In this document: piece by piece, positions 27,216 through 37,054 of the stretch | Numbering within the stretch: position 1 is the stretch's first letter | How the letters are laid out: each line of letters starts with the position of its first letter | Source: Fidelibacterota bacterium | Lineage (GTDB): Bacteria; Marinisomatota; Marinisomatia; Marinisomatales; S15-B10 | Length of the DNA: 64,000 nucleotides | NCBI GenBank assembly: GCA_002715465.1 | Contig: PAYY01000032.1 | Location: forward strand, 33,054-97,053 | Direction: 5' to 3' | Position numbers and translations under genes: made by a program | The notes under the pieces: generated by a model | What the model was told of the DNA's origin: nothing | The model's input: only the letters and a program-made list of their open reading frames with translations | The model's database searches: none

Positions 27216-28416
27216 AATTCCCTTTAGCAGATGGTAGTCGGATTTCTATAGAAGTTCCTCTTCCAATTTGAGATGATTTAATTTCTATACTTCCATTAAG
27301 AAAATCTTGTACTATACGTTGGACCATACTTAGTCCTACACCCCATCCCCGTTCTTTTGTTGAATAACCAGGACGAAAAACATTCTTCCAATCTCGCTTA
27401 GGAATGCCTTTACCATTATCTTTTACAATAATAGTCACTTTATCTCCATCTTGTTCACAAGAAAGATTAATTGACCCACTCTTATCATCAATAGAATCAA
27501 TAGAGTTCTTGATTAGATTTTCAAGTGCCCAAGTCAAAAGGGTTAGAGAGGCTATAACTGAATTATTTTTTCCCGAGGTTTCGATTGTTAAAGTTTTCAT
27601 TTTCTGAGGTAGGCGTTTCTCAAAATATTTTTTCAAATCTTTTAAAAGTGGTAAAACACTAACCTCTTCCATCTTAGGGACTGAACCCATGCGAGAAAAT
27701 CTTTCACTAATTTCTTTTAACCTTATTAGATCCATATCCATTTCTGAAACAAGTTCTAAAGATTCTTCAGGGTTATCCTTTAATCTTTCAATCCAACCCA
27801 TTAGTGATGAGACTGGGGTGCCTAATTGATGAGCAGTTTCGCGAGCCATTCCAAACCACAAGTGTTGCTTTTCAGTATTCCTAATTAATTGAAACCCTGA
27901 GAATCCAAAGAAAATAAATAATGCAACAACTCCAATTTCAATATATGGTAACAACTGAAGTCTCCTAATTAAAACAGAATCTCCAAAATGAAGCTCCCCT
28001 AACTCAAATTTTTCCAATTTATCATTATTTTCGCTTTCGTTATTTATAGTAACAATTAGTGGGATTGGTTCATTCTGAATGTCCATTGCTATCATCATCT
28101 TTTTTACTTTTTCAATACTTATCGAATCATTATTCTCCAAATTACGCCATATAAGAGGATTGCCTTCATTATCTGAGTGGATAATTGGGAAGTTAACCTT
28201 TTGAATTATCTCTCTGAAAATAAAGTCCAGTTCACTGTCTCCAGCCGATGTAACACCTGTAGCAACTAATTGAGCATAAATAGAGACTGTTTTTCGACTT
28301 TCATTTCTAAGATCATTAATAATAGATTGAGTATAAATAAAAAGACATGCAATTAGGATAAATCCACCCAAAAAAAGAGCAGCTTTGATATTTCCAGCTT
28401 GCCTATATATACGCAT
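27214..28416 (-). CDS. Membrane sensor histidine kinase
   Basis: 400 residues. Helix 1 is at about 12-30, a periplasmic sensor region at about 32-170, helix 2 at about 172-192, then the kinase core. The H-box is ARETAHQLGTPVSSL near residue 203, with the phospho-accepting His; the N-box is LENLIKNSIDSI, the G1 box DNGKGIP and the G2 box GWGVGLSMV. There is no HAMP or PAS domain that I can recognise. No response regulator is adjacent, so it is an orphan kinase; the REC-PglZ (PorX-like) protein at 53991 is one possible partner in this window. It lies 34 nt downstream of cysC. Confidence 0.92.
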   Translation of the reverse strand: MRIYRQAGNIKAALFLGGFILIACLFIYTQSIINDLRNESRKTVSIYAQLVATGVTSAGDSELDFIFREIIQKVNFPIIHSDNEGNPLIWRNLENNDSISIEKVKKMMIAMDIQNEPIPLIVTINNESENNDKLEKFELGELHFGDSVLIRRLQLLPYIEIGVVALFIFFGFSGFQLIRNTEKQHLWFGMARETAHQLGTPVSSLMGWIERLKDNPEESLELVSEMDMDLIRLKEISERFSRMGSVPKMEEVSVLPLLKDLKKYFEKRLPQKMKTLTIETSGKNNSVIASLTLLTWALENLIKNSIDSIDDKSGSINLSCEQDGDKVTIIVKDNGKGIPKRDWKNVFRPGYSTKERGWGVGLSMVQRIVQDFLNGSIEIKSSQIGRGTSIEIRLPSAKGN

Positions 28417-28450
28417 GTCATTCCCTAAATGGGAAATTATAAATATCTAA

Positions 28451-29014
28451 TCAGATTATATAACCATTTCCCCTAAGAAATTCAATTATAATATTAACTT
28501 CCTCTTCAATACTAGATTTTGATGTATCAACTATAATTTCTGCATTTTCAGGTTCTTCATAAGGATCATCAATACCTGTAAAATTTTTGATTTCTCCAGC
28601 TCTTGCTTTTGCATATAAACCTTTAACATCTCTTCTCTCGCAAATTTCAAGAGGACATTTAACAAATACTTCAATAAATCTTCCTATTTCATTTCTAGCA
28701 TATTGCCTCTCAGCTTTATAAGGAGAAATAAAAGCACAAACTGAAATAACACCGTGCTTTACTAATCTCTCAGCAACAAATGTAACCCTTTCAATATTCT
28801 TATCTCTATCATCTTTACTAAAACCAAGATCTTTTGTAAGCTTTTGCCTAACTACATCACCATCAAGACGTTGAACACGATATCCCAGTGATTCTAATTT
28901 CTCACAAAGAGGGATAGATATAGTTGTTTTGCCTGAACCAGATAGACCTGTCAGCCAAACTGCAACACCTTCCTCTTGATTACCCTTTGGTGATAGAGTT
29001 TTATCGTTTTGCAC
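28451..29014 (-). CDS. cysC: Adenylylsulfate (APS) kinase
   Basis: 187-residue kinase that phosphorylates APS to PAPS, the donor for sulfotransferases. The Walker A is GLSGSGKTTIS near residue 24. Family motifs are RLDGDVVRQKLTKDLGFSKDD, RDKNIERV and FTGIDDPYEEP. The full-length single-domain form overlaps sat by 14 nt, so the two are coupled and make PAPS in two steps. No PAPS reductase or sulfite reductase occurs in the window, and a sulfotransferase lies upstream in the same run, which favours sulfation over cysteine synthesis. Confidence 0.95.
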   Translation of the reverse strand: MQNDKTLSPKGNQEEGVAVWLTGLSGSGKTTISIPLCEKLESLGYRVQRLDGDVVRQKLTKDLGFSKDDRDKNIERVTFVAERLVKHGVISVCAFISPYKAERQYARNEIGRFIEVFVKCPLEICERRDVKGLYAKARAGEIKNFTGIDDPYEEPENAEIIVDTSKSSIEEEVNIIIEFLRGNGYII

Positions 29015-30146
29015 TATAATGTCTCCTTAGTATAATTTCAACTTCAGTTCTAGTAAATTCTTCAGGAAGTGGTTCATTATTTGTCAACATTTGACGAACT
29101 TTAGATCCACTTAAAAAAATTTTTTCATTATTATTTGCAAGAGATGTTTTTTTGGTAGCCATGGAGTTAGTTCTTCTACAATAAAATGAATGTTCAAAAA
29201 ATAATGGAACTATACCTAATTCCTTCATCTCAAATTGTCTAAAGATTAGTTGTGCATCATAGGTCCCATAATAGTCTCCAACTCCTGCATGGTCACGACC
29301 TACAATAAAATGAGTGCAACCATAGTTTTTTCTCGTAATAGCATGAAAAATTCCCTCTCTGGGCCCAGCATATCTCATAAAAGCAGGGTAAACGGAAAGC
29401 AATGTATGGGAAAGAGGATAGTAATTTTCAATAATTACTTCATAACATTTCATCCGAGTTTCAGCTGGTATATCATCTCCTTTAGTTTCACCGACTATAG
29501 GATGAATCAATAGACCATCCAAGAATTCTAAGGCACATTTTGTAAGATATTCATGCGCTCGATGTATTGGATTTCGAGTTTGAAAACCAACAATAGTTTT
29601 CCATCCCTTTTCCTTAAAAGTGTTTCTTAAATCAGCTGGAGTCATTCTATATTTATTGAAATTTTTATGATTAGGAAGTTGAAACACCTCTATTTCACCT
29701 GAAACGTAATAATTTTCAGAATTATATAGCGAAGCGACGCCAGGATGATCTATAGAAGTAGTCAAAAATATTTTCTTAGCTTCAAATTCTTTATCAATTT
29801 TGTAAACATCAGAAATTTTGATGTTTCCAATAATATTCATTTTATTATCTCTTAAATATGCCTGGTCAAATTTTATTAATTCTTTAGCTAAACTATCATT
29901 TACTGGCAATACTATCGGTAATGGCCAAATTAGGCCGTTAGATAGACGCATATTGTTTAATACTGACTTATAGTCTTCAAGTCCCATAAAGCCTGTTAAA
30001 GGACTCATAGCACCTGTTGCTAACATTTCTAGATCAGCTTCGCTCTTACTAGAAAGAGTGATTAATGGAAATTCATTCCCAAGGATTTCTGATTTGTCAG
30101 TTTCAACTAGTAAGTTTATTAATTTTTCGCCGTGTGGATTAATCAC
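29001..30146 (-). CDS. sat: Sulfate adenylyltransferase (ATP sulfurylase, homo-oligomeric type)
   Basis: 381-residue enzyme that makes APS from ATP and sulfate. The family motifs are QTRNPIHRAHEYL (the HxxH nucleotide site), GRDHAGVGDYYG, and a PLTGFMGLEDY N-terminal block. It is the single-polypeptide Sat type and not CysDN. It is followed directly by cysC with a 14-nt overlap and is preceded by a 52-nt gap after the YfhO-like gene. It may therefore have its own promoter or be the tail of the glycan-synthesis run. Confidence 0.95.
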   Translation of the reverse strand: MINPHGEKLINLLVETDKSEILGNEFPLITLSSKSEADLEMLATGAMSPLTGFMGLEDYKSVLNNMRLSNGLIWPLPIVLPVNDSLAKELIKFDQAYLRDNKMNIIGNIKISDVYKIDKEFEAKKIFLTTSIDHPGVASLYNSENYYVSGEIEVFQLPNHKNFNKYRMTPADLRNTFKEKGWKTIVGFQTRNPIHRAHEYLTKCALEFLDGLLIHPIVGETKGDDIPAETRMKCYEVIIENYYPLSHTLLSVYPAFMRYAGPREGIFHAITRKNYGCTHFIVGRDHAGVGDYYGTYDAQLIFRQFEMKELGIVPLFFEHSFYCRRTNSMATKKTSLANNNEKIFLSGSKVRQMLTNNEPLPEEFTRTEVEIILRRHYSAKR

Positions 30147-30198
30147 ATGTAATACCTATAATTAAGGTAGCGAACTTACATCCTTTATATAAGTATAG

Positions 30199-32562
30199 TT
30201 ACTTTTTTCTTATAAAGAAATTCTTAGCAATTTTTATTTTATCAAAATATAAAATTAAACCTAAAGAAATAATGAAAAGGATACTAAAAAAAGAAAGAGA
30301 TTTTGCAAAATTGTATATTGAATCATTAAAAGAAAAAACTATTGTGTGATTTCCAGATGGAACATTTATCCCTCTAAGCACATGGTTAGTACGGAAAATT
30401 TTTGTTTCAACATTATCAATAGTAGCATTCCAACCTGGACCATAATAATTTTCAGATAATACAAGAAAACCAGGGCCATCTGATTGAGATTGTAAAATTA
30501 TTTTATTCTCAGAATATTCAATTAGTTCTACCGAACCTATAGAAAGTTTCTCCTTAGATTTATAATTAAGAACGACAGCTAATTCTTTAGGGTCAAAATC
30601 AGCATTAATGATTTCCCTAATGGAGTTATGCATAGAATTAACTGATAAAGTACTCTTCACAAACCAAGCTTTGGGAAGAACAGAAAGATTTTCATAAATC
30701 TTTGTTTTTCCATTAAAAACAAGCTTGTAATGGTTTTTCGAAAGGTTCCGATTTGTTATTAAATACTTTACGTTAAGCATGTCTTGAATTCCAGAATAGA
30801 TGAATGCTTGACTATCTATAAGATCCTGATAAGACCTTAACTTAACAGGCCTATAACCTCCTACTGACGAAATTCCAAAATAAGCATATCTGTTTGAATT
30901 AAACTGTTCTAATGGAATTACTCTATAATTTCCTTTGTTTTCATTAAGGAACTTCACTTCTTCTGTAACCTTATAACCTGAACGAAGAATTCTTTCAGAT
31001 TTTGGATTGATAAATTCGTTATTGACAATCCATAGATCAAAAAGAGTTAACCCAATAATTATAAAACCTATTAGACGAGTTGTAATAATTTTTTTAAAGG
31101 CTAACCAAATCGATGCTAGCATTCCGCTTGATAGAAAGAATGCTAATAGAGCTCCTTTTTGAAAAACTTCTTTCCTTTGATTAGAAAGTTGATCAATTAT
31201 AGAAGGTTGATATTTCGACATCTCACCAAGCTTTGAAAAAGATAGAATATCTGGCCCAAACAAAAGTAAGAAAAGAGACAAACCTGTTAAACTAAGTAGT
31301 ACGTAAATGATCGGTTTTTGGACAATATTAAATTTATTTGTATCCATATAATTAATGAGATCATTAAGACAATTAGCTGCAAGTATTGAAAAAGTAAATG
31401 GAAGTAAAATATAAATCATAGAAGGTATGCGAAAACTACTAAATAACGGTGCAAATTTATAAAGTGGCCAGTAAAACAAAGGAAAGTAATGACCAAAGCC
31501 AATAAGTAGAATTATAAATGAGGCCACACCCATAGATATTCGTTTACTATTATTGTGTTTTATGATAAAGCCAATAATTCCAAGAACAATTACTACTAGT
31601 CCCATATAATGGGTAGACTGAGTAAATGGCATGTATCCCCAGTATGCTTGAGACTTGACATTTCGGGTAGGAAAATTTTGTAAACCGTAAAAGTAAGGAT
31701 ATAAAAAGGAAATAGTTTCTTTTGGATGCAATGACCACTGAGTTGCATACTCCCAACTTGCTCCTTTTTTTAAGTTGGTATTTTCTTCAAGAGATGAGTT
31801 TGTGCCCCTTGTTGAATGGCCATGAAACTCGTAAATAGGCAAATAAGGATCAGAAACTAGCAAACAACTGAAAATTATTGAAACTGCTAGTAAAATAGTT
31901 CGATTAACAAAAAATTTTAGATTGAATTTTTTTCCTATAGCCAATTTTCCTTCATGCCAAAACCATATGAATAAAATTAACATCCAAGTATAATAAACGA
32001 TTTGAACATGTTTGGTCCATAGTTGAAGAGCTAATAAAACTGTTAACCCAAGCATAGCTTTATAGCTTCTGTTGTAGATAATTTTTTCAGCCAAAAGAAC
32101 CGAAAACGGAATAAAAGCTATTGCATATAATTTAGCTGGGTGTCCAGCATTAATTAGACCAAATAAATATGGTGAAATGGAAAATGAAATACTTCCAAAG
32201 ATTGAAGATATATCACGAAATTTCTTCCATTTCAAATAATAGAACATACCCATGCTGGCAATAATAAAATGAAACCAATATCTGATTCCCCAATTAAGTT
32301 TTAAATAATCAAATACTTTTCTAAAAGGATCTGAAGGTGCATAAATAAAACCACCGTATGATGGCATCCCTCCAAATAAATGAGGATACCATTGGGGCAT
32401 ATCATCAATTTTAGAAGTGTATTCATCAGCCCATTTATCTAAAGGAACCCGATGGAACATATCAGCTGAATCCACAACCTTATTTTCAAGTATCATTTCA
32501 CTGAGAGGTATGAAACTAAGTGAAGCTAAAAAAATAAAGATCAAAAACCTATCTAGTTTCAA
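30199..32562 (-). CDS. YfhO-like multispanning membrane protein (possible glycosyltransferase)
   Basis: 787 residues with about 13 hydrophobic helices and a soluble C-terminal part. It has the N-terminal block GHPAKLYAIAFIPF, the late motif NVKYLITNR and the block VLSENYYGPGWNATID, all typical of the YfhO family. In that family YfhO-type proteins help decorate wall polymers or glycolipids. Several extracytoplasmic loops carry aromatic and acidic residues as in GT-C enzymes. It overlaps the upstream glycosyltransferase gene by 4 nt, so it belongs to the glycan cluster. The donor and acceptor are not identifiable. Confidence 0.85.
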   Translation of the reverse strand: MKLDRFLIFIFLASLSFIPLSEMILENKVVDSADMFHRVPLDKWADEYTSKIDDMPQWYPHLFGGMPSYGGFIYAPSDPFRKVFDYLKLNWGIRYWFHFIIASMGMFYYLKWKKFRDISSIFGSISFSISPYLFGLINAGHPAKLYAIAFIPFSVLLAEKIIYNRSYKAMLGLTVLLALQLWTKHVQIVYYTWMLILFIWFWHEGKLAIGKKFNLKFFVNRTILLAVSIIFSCLLVSDPYLPIYEFHGHSTRGTNSSLEENTNLKKGASWEYATQWSLHPKETISFLYPYFYGLQNFPTRNVKSQAYWGYMPFTQSTHYMGLVVIVLGIIGFIIKHNNSKRISMGVASFIILLIGFGHYFPLFYWPLYKFAPLFSSFRIPSMIYILLPFTFSILAANCLNDLINYMDTNKFNIVQKPIIYVLLSLTGLSLFLLLFGPDILSFSKLGEMSKYQPSIIDQLSNQRKEVFQKGALLAFFLSSGMLASIWLAFKKIITTRLIGFIIIGLTLFDLWIVNNEFINPKSERILRSGYKVTEEVKFLNENKGNYRVIPLEQFNSNRYAYFGISSVGGYRPVKLRSYQDLIDSQAFIYSGIQDMLNVKYLITNRNLSKNHYKLVFNGKTKIYENLSVLPKAWFVKSTLSVNSMHNSIREIINADFDPKELAVVLNYKSKEKLSIGSVELIEYSENKIILQSQSDGPGFLVLSENYYGPGWNATIDNVETKIFRTNHVLRGINVPSGNHTIVFSFNDSIYNFAKSLSFFSILFIISLGLILYFDKIKIAKNFFIRKK

Positions 32563-33449
32563 GATAATTTTTCCTCTATTTCACTAATTGCAGATAGCCA
32601 TTCATTTAAATTCCCACTTTCAGATGTTTTATAATAGAAAATATCAGATGAATACATATGAGTCATAAAAGGATCCTCGAACCATAAAAAAAGTTCAAAA
32701 TTCATTGCAAGCCTAGATAAATAACTATTTTTTTCAGAAAGTTGTGTATTAAATGGTGCTTCAAAAACTTGAGCCTCAGATCCATTATTGATAGAAGCCA
32801 AAGAAAATTCCCAACCAGTGTCAGGAGATGTTAATCCTGTAAGTTTCTCTAATAATTTTGATATCTCGAATAATAGTGAGAATTTTTCAAGATTCTTTCG
32901 CTTTGAGAAACCAAAGAATCTAACAAATTTCCTAATAATAAAATTATACACCCTTTTTATATTGGAAGGAAATGGGTACCAACTGCAGTTCACAGTTTTG
33001 AACCAGCAAGTCTCTCCAAAAAAGAAAACAACACTTGGGGCATCGTGAATTTTGCCTAATTTCCATTTAGGATATGGTGCTCCAATTGAGGATTTGCCAG
33101 ATTTAATTTCAGCTATACATGAACTATCCCATCCTTTTTTAAAAATATGCACATCTGGATCAATAATTAAAGTATATTGTGTTTCTACTAATGGAATAGC
33201 AAACTCAATAGCTGATGCATGAGCAATAGATCTTTGCATAGACCTTGAGTTATTTACTATAATTTTACTGTTAGGTATATCCTTAAATACAGTTGATAAT
33301 TTCAAATCAGATCCATTTGTATTATCAATAATAAGAAATTCAATTTGATTTTTACTTTTTGCTTTATCTAAAAGATTGACTGCTAAACGTTTTAGGTGAT
33401 CCGAGGAAAACCAATTAACAGATACAATAGTAATTTTACCTTCAAACAT
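32559..33449 (-). CDS. Glycosyltransferase-like protein (GT2/GT-A fold)
   Basis: 296-residue cytosolic protein. The start KITIVSVNWFSSDHLKRL, then EFLIIDNTNGS and later LIIDPDVHIFKKGWD with a DxD-like acidic pair, resemble family 2 glycosyltransferases. It lacks a membrane helix. The ATG overlaps the sulfotransferase stop (TAATG), and the end overlaps the YfhO gene by 4 nt. A sugar acceptor cannot be deduced. Confidence 0.75.
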   Translation of the reverse strand: MFEGKITIVSVNWFSSDHLKRLAVNLLDKAKSKNQIEFLIIDNTNGSDLKLSTVFKDIPNSKIIVNNSRSMQRSIAHASAIEFAIPLVETQYTLIIDPDVHIFKKGWDSSCIAEIKSGKSSIGAPYPKWKLGKIHDAPSVVFFFGETCWFKTVNCSWYPFPSNIKRVYNFIIRKFVRFFGFSKRKNLEKFSLLFEISKLLEKLTGLTSPDTGWEFSLASINNGSEAQVFEAPFNTQLSEKNSYLSRLAMNFELFLWFEDPFMTHMYSSDIFYYKTSESGNLNEWLSAISEIEEKLS

Positions 33450-34192
33450 TATCCCAAAGAGTCAGCAGAGAGTTCCCTTAATTGTTCTGTTATTTTAGTT
33501 GCCGAAGAATCATCAATTTTCTCCTCATCAATACTGCTTCTATTTAAACTAGGATCAATAAAAGAATCAATTACACTAATATTTAGATCTTCCTTTAAAA
33601 ACTGAAATAATTTTTCACATACCATTATGGGGTTTTTCAAAAGACTTTCATATGAAAAACAAAATGTTTCCAACTCCCAAGTATTTATTACCTTCAAAGC
33701 TATTTGATTGTATTTGCACCACAAGTTAATTGCTTGTTTATATGTAAGACTATTCCGCCTTATCAAGGAGTTAGATACAGAATCAGCTCTTCTATATGTG
33801 TAAACTATCTTGGTTTTATACAATAGCCCCATACTATCTAACAATTCCAGCCAACAATTAAGTGTAAGACATATCCTCGGATCTTTCCAGCCCCAATGAT
33901 TTAGTTCTAATTCTTGTCTTTCAATCAATCTTCTCATTTTAGCATTATATTTGTCAGCCACAATTTTTTCGGGAATAATTACATTGAAGGATTTTACCTT
34001 ATAACCAGATCTATTAAGTATCTTATCACTAAGTCTTCTAAAATCATAATTTTCATAAAATCCTTTTGGATTTTGAGGAAGAGCTTTTGGTCTAAATGTT
34101 TTTTCTGAACCCATTGAGATACCATGCAGATGAAGTATGCCAGCAACAGCTGAAGTACCACTTCTATGCATTCCAACGACTATGACTATCAT
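33449..34192 (-). CDS. Sulfotransferase-family protein
   Basis: 247-residue P-loop protein beginning MIVIVVGMHRSGTSAVAGIL. GMHRSGTS is the 5'-phosphosulfate loop of PAPS-dependent sulfotransferases. A second block near residue 120 (IVYTYRRADSVSNSL) resembles the 3'-phosphate binding region. It probably moves sulfate from PAPS to a sugar or lipid. The same run encodes sat and cysC, which make PAPS, so the chemistry is self-consistent. The neighbouring methyltransferase and glycosyltransferases point to a modified surface glycan as the substrate. Confidence 0.82.
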   Translation of the reverse strand: MIVIVVGMHRSGTSAVAGILHLHGISMGSEKTFRPKALPQNPKGFYENYDFRRLSDKILNRSGYKVKSFNVIIPEKIVADKYNAKMRRLIERQELELNHWGWKDPRICLTLNCWLELLDSMGLLYKTKIVYTYRRADSVSNSLIRRNSLTYKQAINLWCKYNQIALKVINTWELETFCFSYESLLKNPIMVCEKLFQFLKEDLNISVIDSFIDPSLNRSSIDEEKIDDSSATKITEQLRELSADSLG

Positions 34193-34194
34193 TA

Positions 34195-35040
34195 TTAACT
34201 CTTCCGTTTCAAAACATATAAGGCACCATTAGTAAAGATTTCTCTTAACCAAGGAAACCATACAAAAGGGTTCTGAAAAGTTGGTAACCCAAATCTAAAA
34301 CGATATGCTGGACGTGAAAAGAAAAGACCCTTTTTCAAAATATCAAATTTAGAAGAAAGAAATAAATGCTCCATTTTTTTAATTGAAATCCTAGTCCTCT
34401 TAGTAGCAATTAGATATTCTATGCCAGAAGAGGGGTGGCCAAAAAACTTTAGATAAGATTTATAAATAGAATTCGGAAGTAAATGCAGATACGGAATCTT
34501 GCAAAAAAAATTCTTAACAGTCTGTTGGTGCCCAGCATATGGACAATAGCGAGGTGGGAAAGATATAAAGAGAAGTCCTTTAGGTGAAAGTAATTTATAC
34601 ATGTTTTTTAGAGCCATCAGTTTATCATCAATATGCTCTATTACATCACGAATAATTATAATATCAAATTCATTAGAAATAATATTGCTATATGATGAAG
34701 GGTCGCATATATCTCCTTTTTCCAATTTAATAACTGAGTTTCTGTTTAGTAATTGTGAATGAGTAAATCGAAGAGGTGAAAGTTCAATACCTGTGCATTG
34801 AGCTCCTAAAGTTTGAAAATAATGAAGGAGACCAGCTTCAGCCGGACCTACCTCTAATATCTTTTTATTTTCATAATTAGTGATTCCAAGAAAAGCTGAA
34901 AGGAAATGATCACCATACCAACTTTGCTCTTTAAAAGCACGCATACTTCTTTCATTAATTTCATCTAACGATTCTGGAATAGGTTGACCACGCTCTTTTT
35001 CTAAGGAAGTAAGATGAGACATTTTAGTAGAATATTTCAT
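34195..35040 (-). CDS. SAM-dependent methyltransferase (class I)
   Basis: 281-residue methyltransferase with motif I EVGPAEAGLLHYFQTLGAQ near residue 60, acidic residue at the end of beta-2 in GIELS, and the post-II block DIIIIRDVIEHIDD. It resembles Methyltransf_11/23 proteins of glycan clusters. A longer start at 35073 would overlap the glycosyltransferase by 31 nt; the ATG at 35040 lies 2 nt after that stop and was chosen, though no clear Shine-Dalgarno marks it. It likely methylates a sugar or a carboxyl group of the glycan. Confidence 0.82.
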   Translation of the reverse strand: MKYSTKMSHLTSLEKERGQPIPESLDEINERSMRAFKEQSWYGDHFLSAFLGITNYENKKILEVGPAEAGLLHYFQTLGAQCTGIELSPLRFTHSQLLNRNSVIKLEKGDICDPSSYSNIISNEFDIIIIRDVIEHIDDKLMALKNMYKLLSPKGLLFISFPPRYCPYAGHQQTVKNFFCKIPYLHLLPNSIYKSYLKFFGHPSSGIEYLIATKRTRISIKKMEHLFLSSKFDILKKGLFFSRPAYRFRFGLPTFQNPFVWFPWLREIFTNGALYVLKRKS

Positions 35041-35042
35041 AT

Positions 35043-36098
35043 TTAATAATAACTTTTTGTAAATCCAGACCATTTAGACCTACGAAAAATAAAACGATGG
35101 ATAAATGCTAAAATGAAACCCAAACCGTATCCAAAAATTTGAATAGGTATTATAAAAAGTAACAGAAAAAAACCTCTTATATCCTTCATATACCATGCAC
35201 CAACACCTGAGACAAACATCAGGAATCCAAGTCCTAGTTCAAATAATCTACCGTTATTAATCGGGTCAACAAAAAAATAAAAAGTAATTAGAGAAGCTAC
35301 TATAGTAATAATTGCTGGTGCAAAATGAAGAGGCTCAAGCATTTTATTGTTTTTTTTTCCAAGGTTAATTCTAGCTACGCCCCAATTAAAAACTTGTCTG
35401 AAAAATTTTAAAAGGGTTGTGCGACGTCGATGATAAACAATAGCTTCAGGTATATTTACTACTTTTGCTCCACTATTAATAATTCGTTGACTCAGCTCAA
35501 TATCTTGACCATGTCTTAAAGAACCAAATCCTCCAACTCTATTGTACAGAGATCTAGTAATTCCCATATTATGACTTCTTGGATAGAATTTGGCAAGTGG
35601 CCGATTACTGTGTCCTCGCAAACCTCCAGTAGTTAGAAAAGAAGTCAAACTAAAATTAATTGCCCTTTGAAGCAAACTAAAATCTGTTTTTGCTGAATCC
35701 GGTCCTCCAAATGCATCAAATTTTTCAGTCTCAAAACATTTAATTATCATTTCTAACCAATTTGAATCAGCTTCACAATCTGAATCAATAAAAATAATAA
35801 GATCTCCTTTAGATTGTTCCACGCCACAATTTCTGGCAGCACCTGGGCCAGCATTTTCTTGCTTAATTAATCTAATGTTATAGTTTAAGTGATTTATTTT
35901 ACTTTCTATATTAAAGATAGTTGAGTCGGTCGATCCATCGTCAACAACAATCAATTCAAATTCATTGCTTCTAATAGTTTGTTTCTCTATAGAATCTAAA
36001 AGACCTATTATTTCATTTTCCCTATTATAGACAGGTGTAATGATGCTTATAAAAATATTGTTATTTTTTTTATTGAAAAAGATAGGTTCAAGCCTCAA
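35043..36098 (-). CDS. Family 2 glycosyltransferase with C-terminal membrane helices
   Basis: 351 residues. GT2 motifs are ISIITPVYNRENEI near residue 18, IVVDDGSTDSTI near 50 and IFIDSDCEAD (DxD) near 110, with RHGQDIELSQRI later (ED acceptor motif). Three helices at the C-terminus (about 255-345) anchor it to the membrane, as in polymer-forming or lipid-linked glycosyltransferases. Its ATG overlaps the next upstream GT2 gene by 4 nt. Confidence 0.9.
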   Translation of the reverse strand: MRLEPIFFNKKNNNIFISIITPVYNRENEIIGLLDSIEKQTIRSNEFELIVVDDGSTDSTIFNIESKINHLNYNIRLIKQENAGPGAARNCGVEQSKGDLIIFIDSDCEADSNWLEMIIKCFETEKFDAFGGPDSAKTDFSLLQRAINFSLTSFLTTGGLRGHSNRPLAKFYPRSHNMGITRSLYNRVGGFGSLRHGQDIELSQRIINSGAKVVNIPEAIVYHRRRTTLLKFFRQVFNWGVARINLGKKNNKMLEPLHFAPAIITIVASLITFYFFVDPINNGRLFELGLGFLMFVSGVGAWYMKDIRGFFLLLFIIPIQIFGYGLGFILAFIHRFIFRRSKWSGFTKSYY

Positions 36099-37048
36099 GA
36101 ATATGAACTATCATATAATATGACTTCTCTAGCTGTCTCGCCAGACCTATATATTGATTGAGCAATCATTTCACCTAATAAACCTATAGATATAAATTGC
36201 ATTCCTAGTATAATAAGCATTACGCCAAAAACTAATAAAGCAATATGACTCGAAAATGGTTCTCCAAGTGCATATTTTAAGTAAACGACACGTAAATCTA
36301 CAATAATTCCAAGGAAAAGACTTACAATACCAAATAAACCAAATAGATGTAATGGTCGACGAGTATATCTACTAAGAAAAAGGACCGTAAAAAGATCGAA
36401 AAGACCTCTAAAATAACGTTCTTTTCCAAATTTACTTTCACCATATTTCCTAGGTCTGTGATTAACAGGTATTTCTGTAACCCGAAATCCTTTTCTTCCA
36501 GCAAGCACAGGTATATAACGATGCATTCCACCATATATATCTAATGACTTAACTACTCTTTTCCGATAAGCCTTTAAACCACAGTTAAAATCATGTATCC
36601 TAATTCCTGTTAAAACGCGTGTAGTTAAATTGAAGAGTTTTGAAGGCAACCGTTTAGAAAGAGGATCTTTTCTTTCTTTTTTCCAACCAGAGACAATATC
36701 AAATCCTTCTTCAAGCTTAGCCAATAAACTAGGTATTTCAGACGGATCATCTTGAAGATCTGAATCAATTGTAATAACATACTCAGAATGAATATGTTTA
36801 AAACCTTCAGCAAGAGCCGCTGATTTTCCATAATTTCTTTGAAATTGGATAAGCCTAAGTTTATTATCACTCCTACTTCGATCTCTGAGATATTCAAAAG
36901 TCCCATCACTGCTACCATCATCTATACAAATAATTTTATAATCCCATTTACCTTCTAGTGCGAGATGAATTTCATTTAATAGTATAGGAATAGAATCCTT
37001 CTCATTAAAGACGGGCATGACAATAGATAGGGCAGATATGTTAGCCAA
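36095..37048 (-). CDS. Polyprenyl-phosphate glycosyltransferase (DPM1/GtrB-like GT2)
   Basis: 317 residues. It has LSIVMPVFNEKDSIP, IICIDDGSSDGTFEYL, and VITIDSDLQDDPSEIP, the hallmark of dolichol/undecaprenyl-phosphate sugar synthases, and the HRPRKYGESKF motif. Two C-terminal helices (about 235-255 and 265-290) are as in GtrB and ArnC. It probably loads a sugar onto undecaprenyl phosphate for transfer outside, which suits the GT-C-like YfhO partner. It is 6 nt downstream of the TPR lipoprotein gene. Confidence 0.9.
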   Translation of the reverse strand: MANISALSIVMPVFNEKDSIPILLNEIHLALEGKWDYKIICIDDGSSDGTFEYLRDRSRSDNKLRLIQFQRNYGKSAALAEGFKHIHSEYVITIDSDLQDDPSEIPSLLAKLEEGFDIVSGWKKERKDPLSKRLPSKLFNLTTRVLTGIRIHDFNCGLKAYRKRVVKSLDIYGGMHRYIPVLAGRKGFRVTEIPVNHRPRKYGESKFGKERYFRGLFDLFTVLFLSRYTRRPLHLFGLFGIVSLFLGIIVDLRVVYLKYALGEPFSSHIALLVFGVMLIILGMQFISIGLLGEMIAQSIYRSGETAREVILYDSSYS

Positions 37049-37054
37049 AAAATT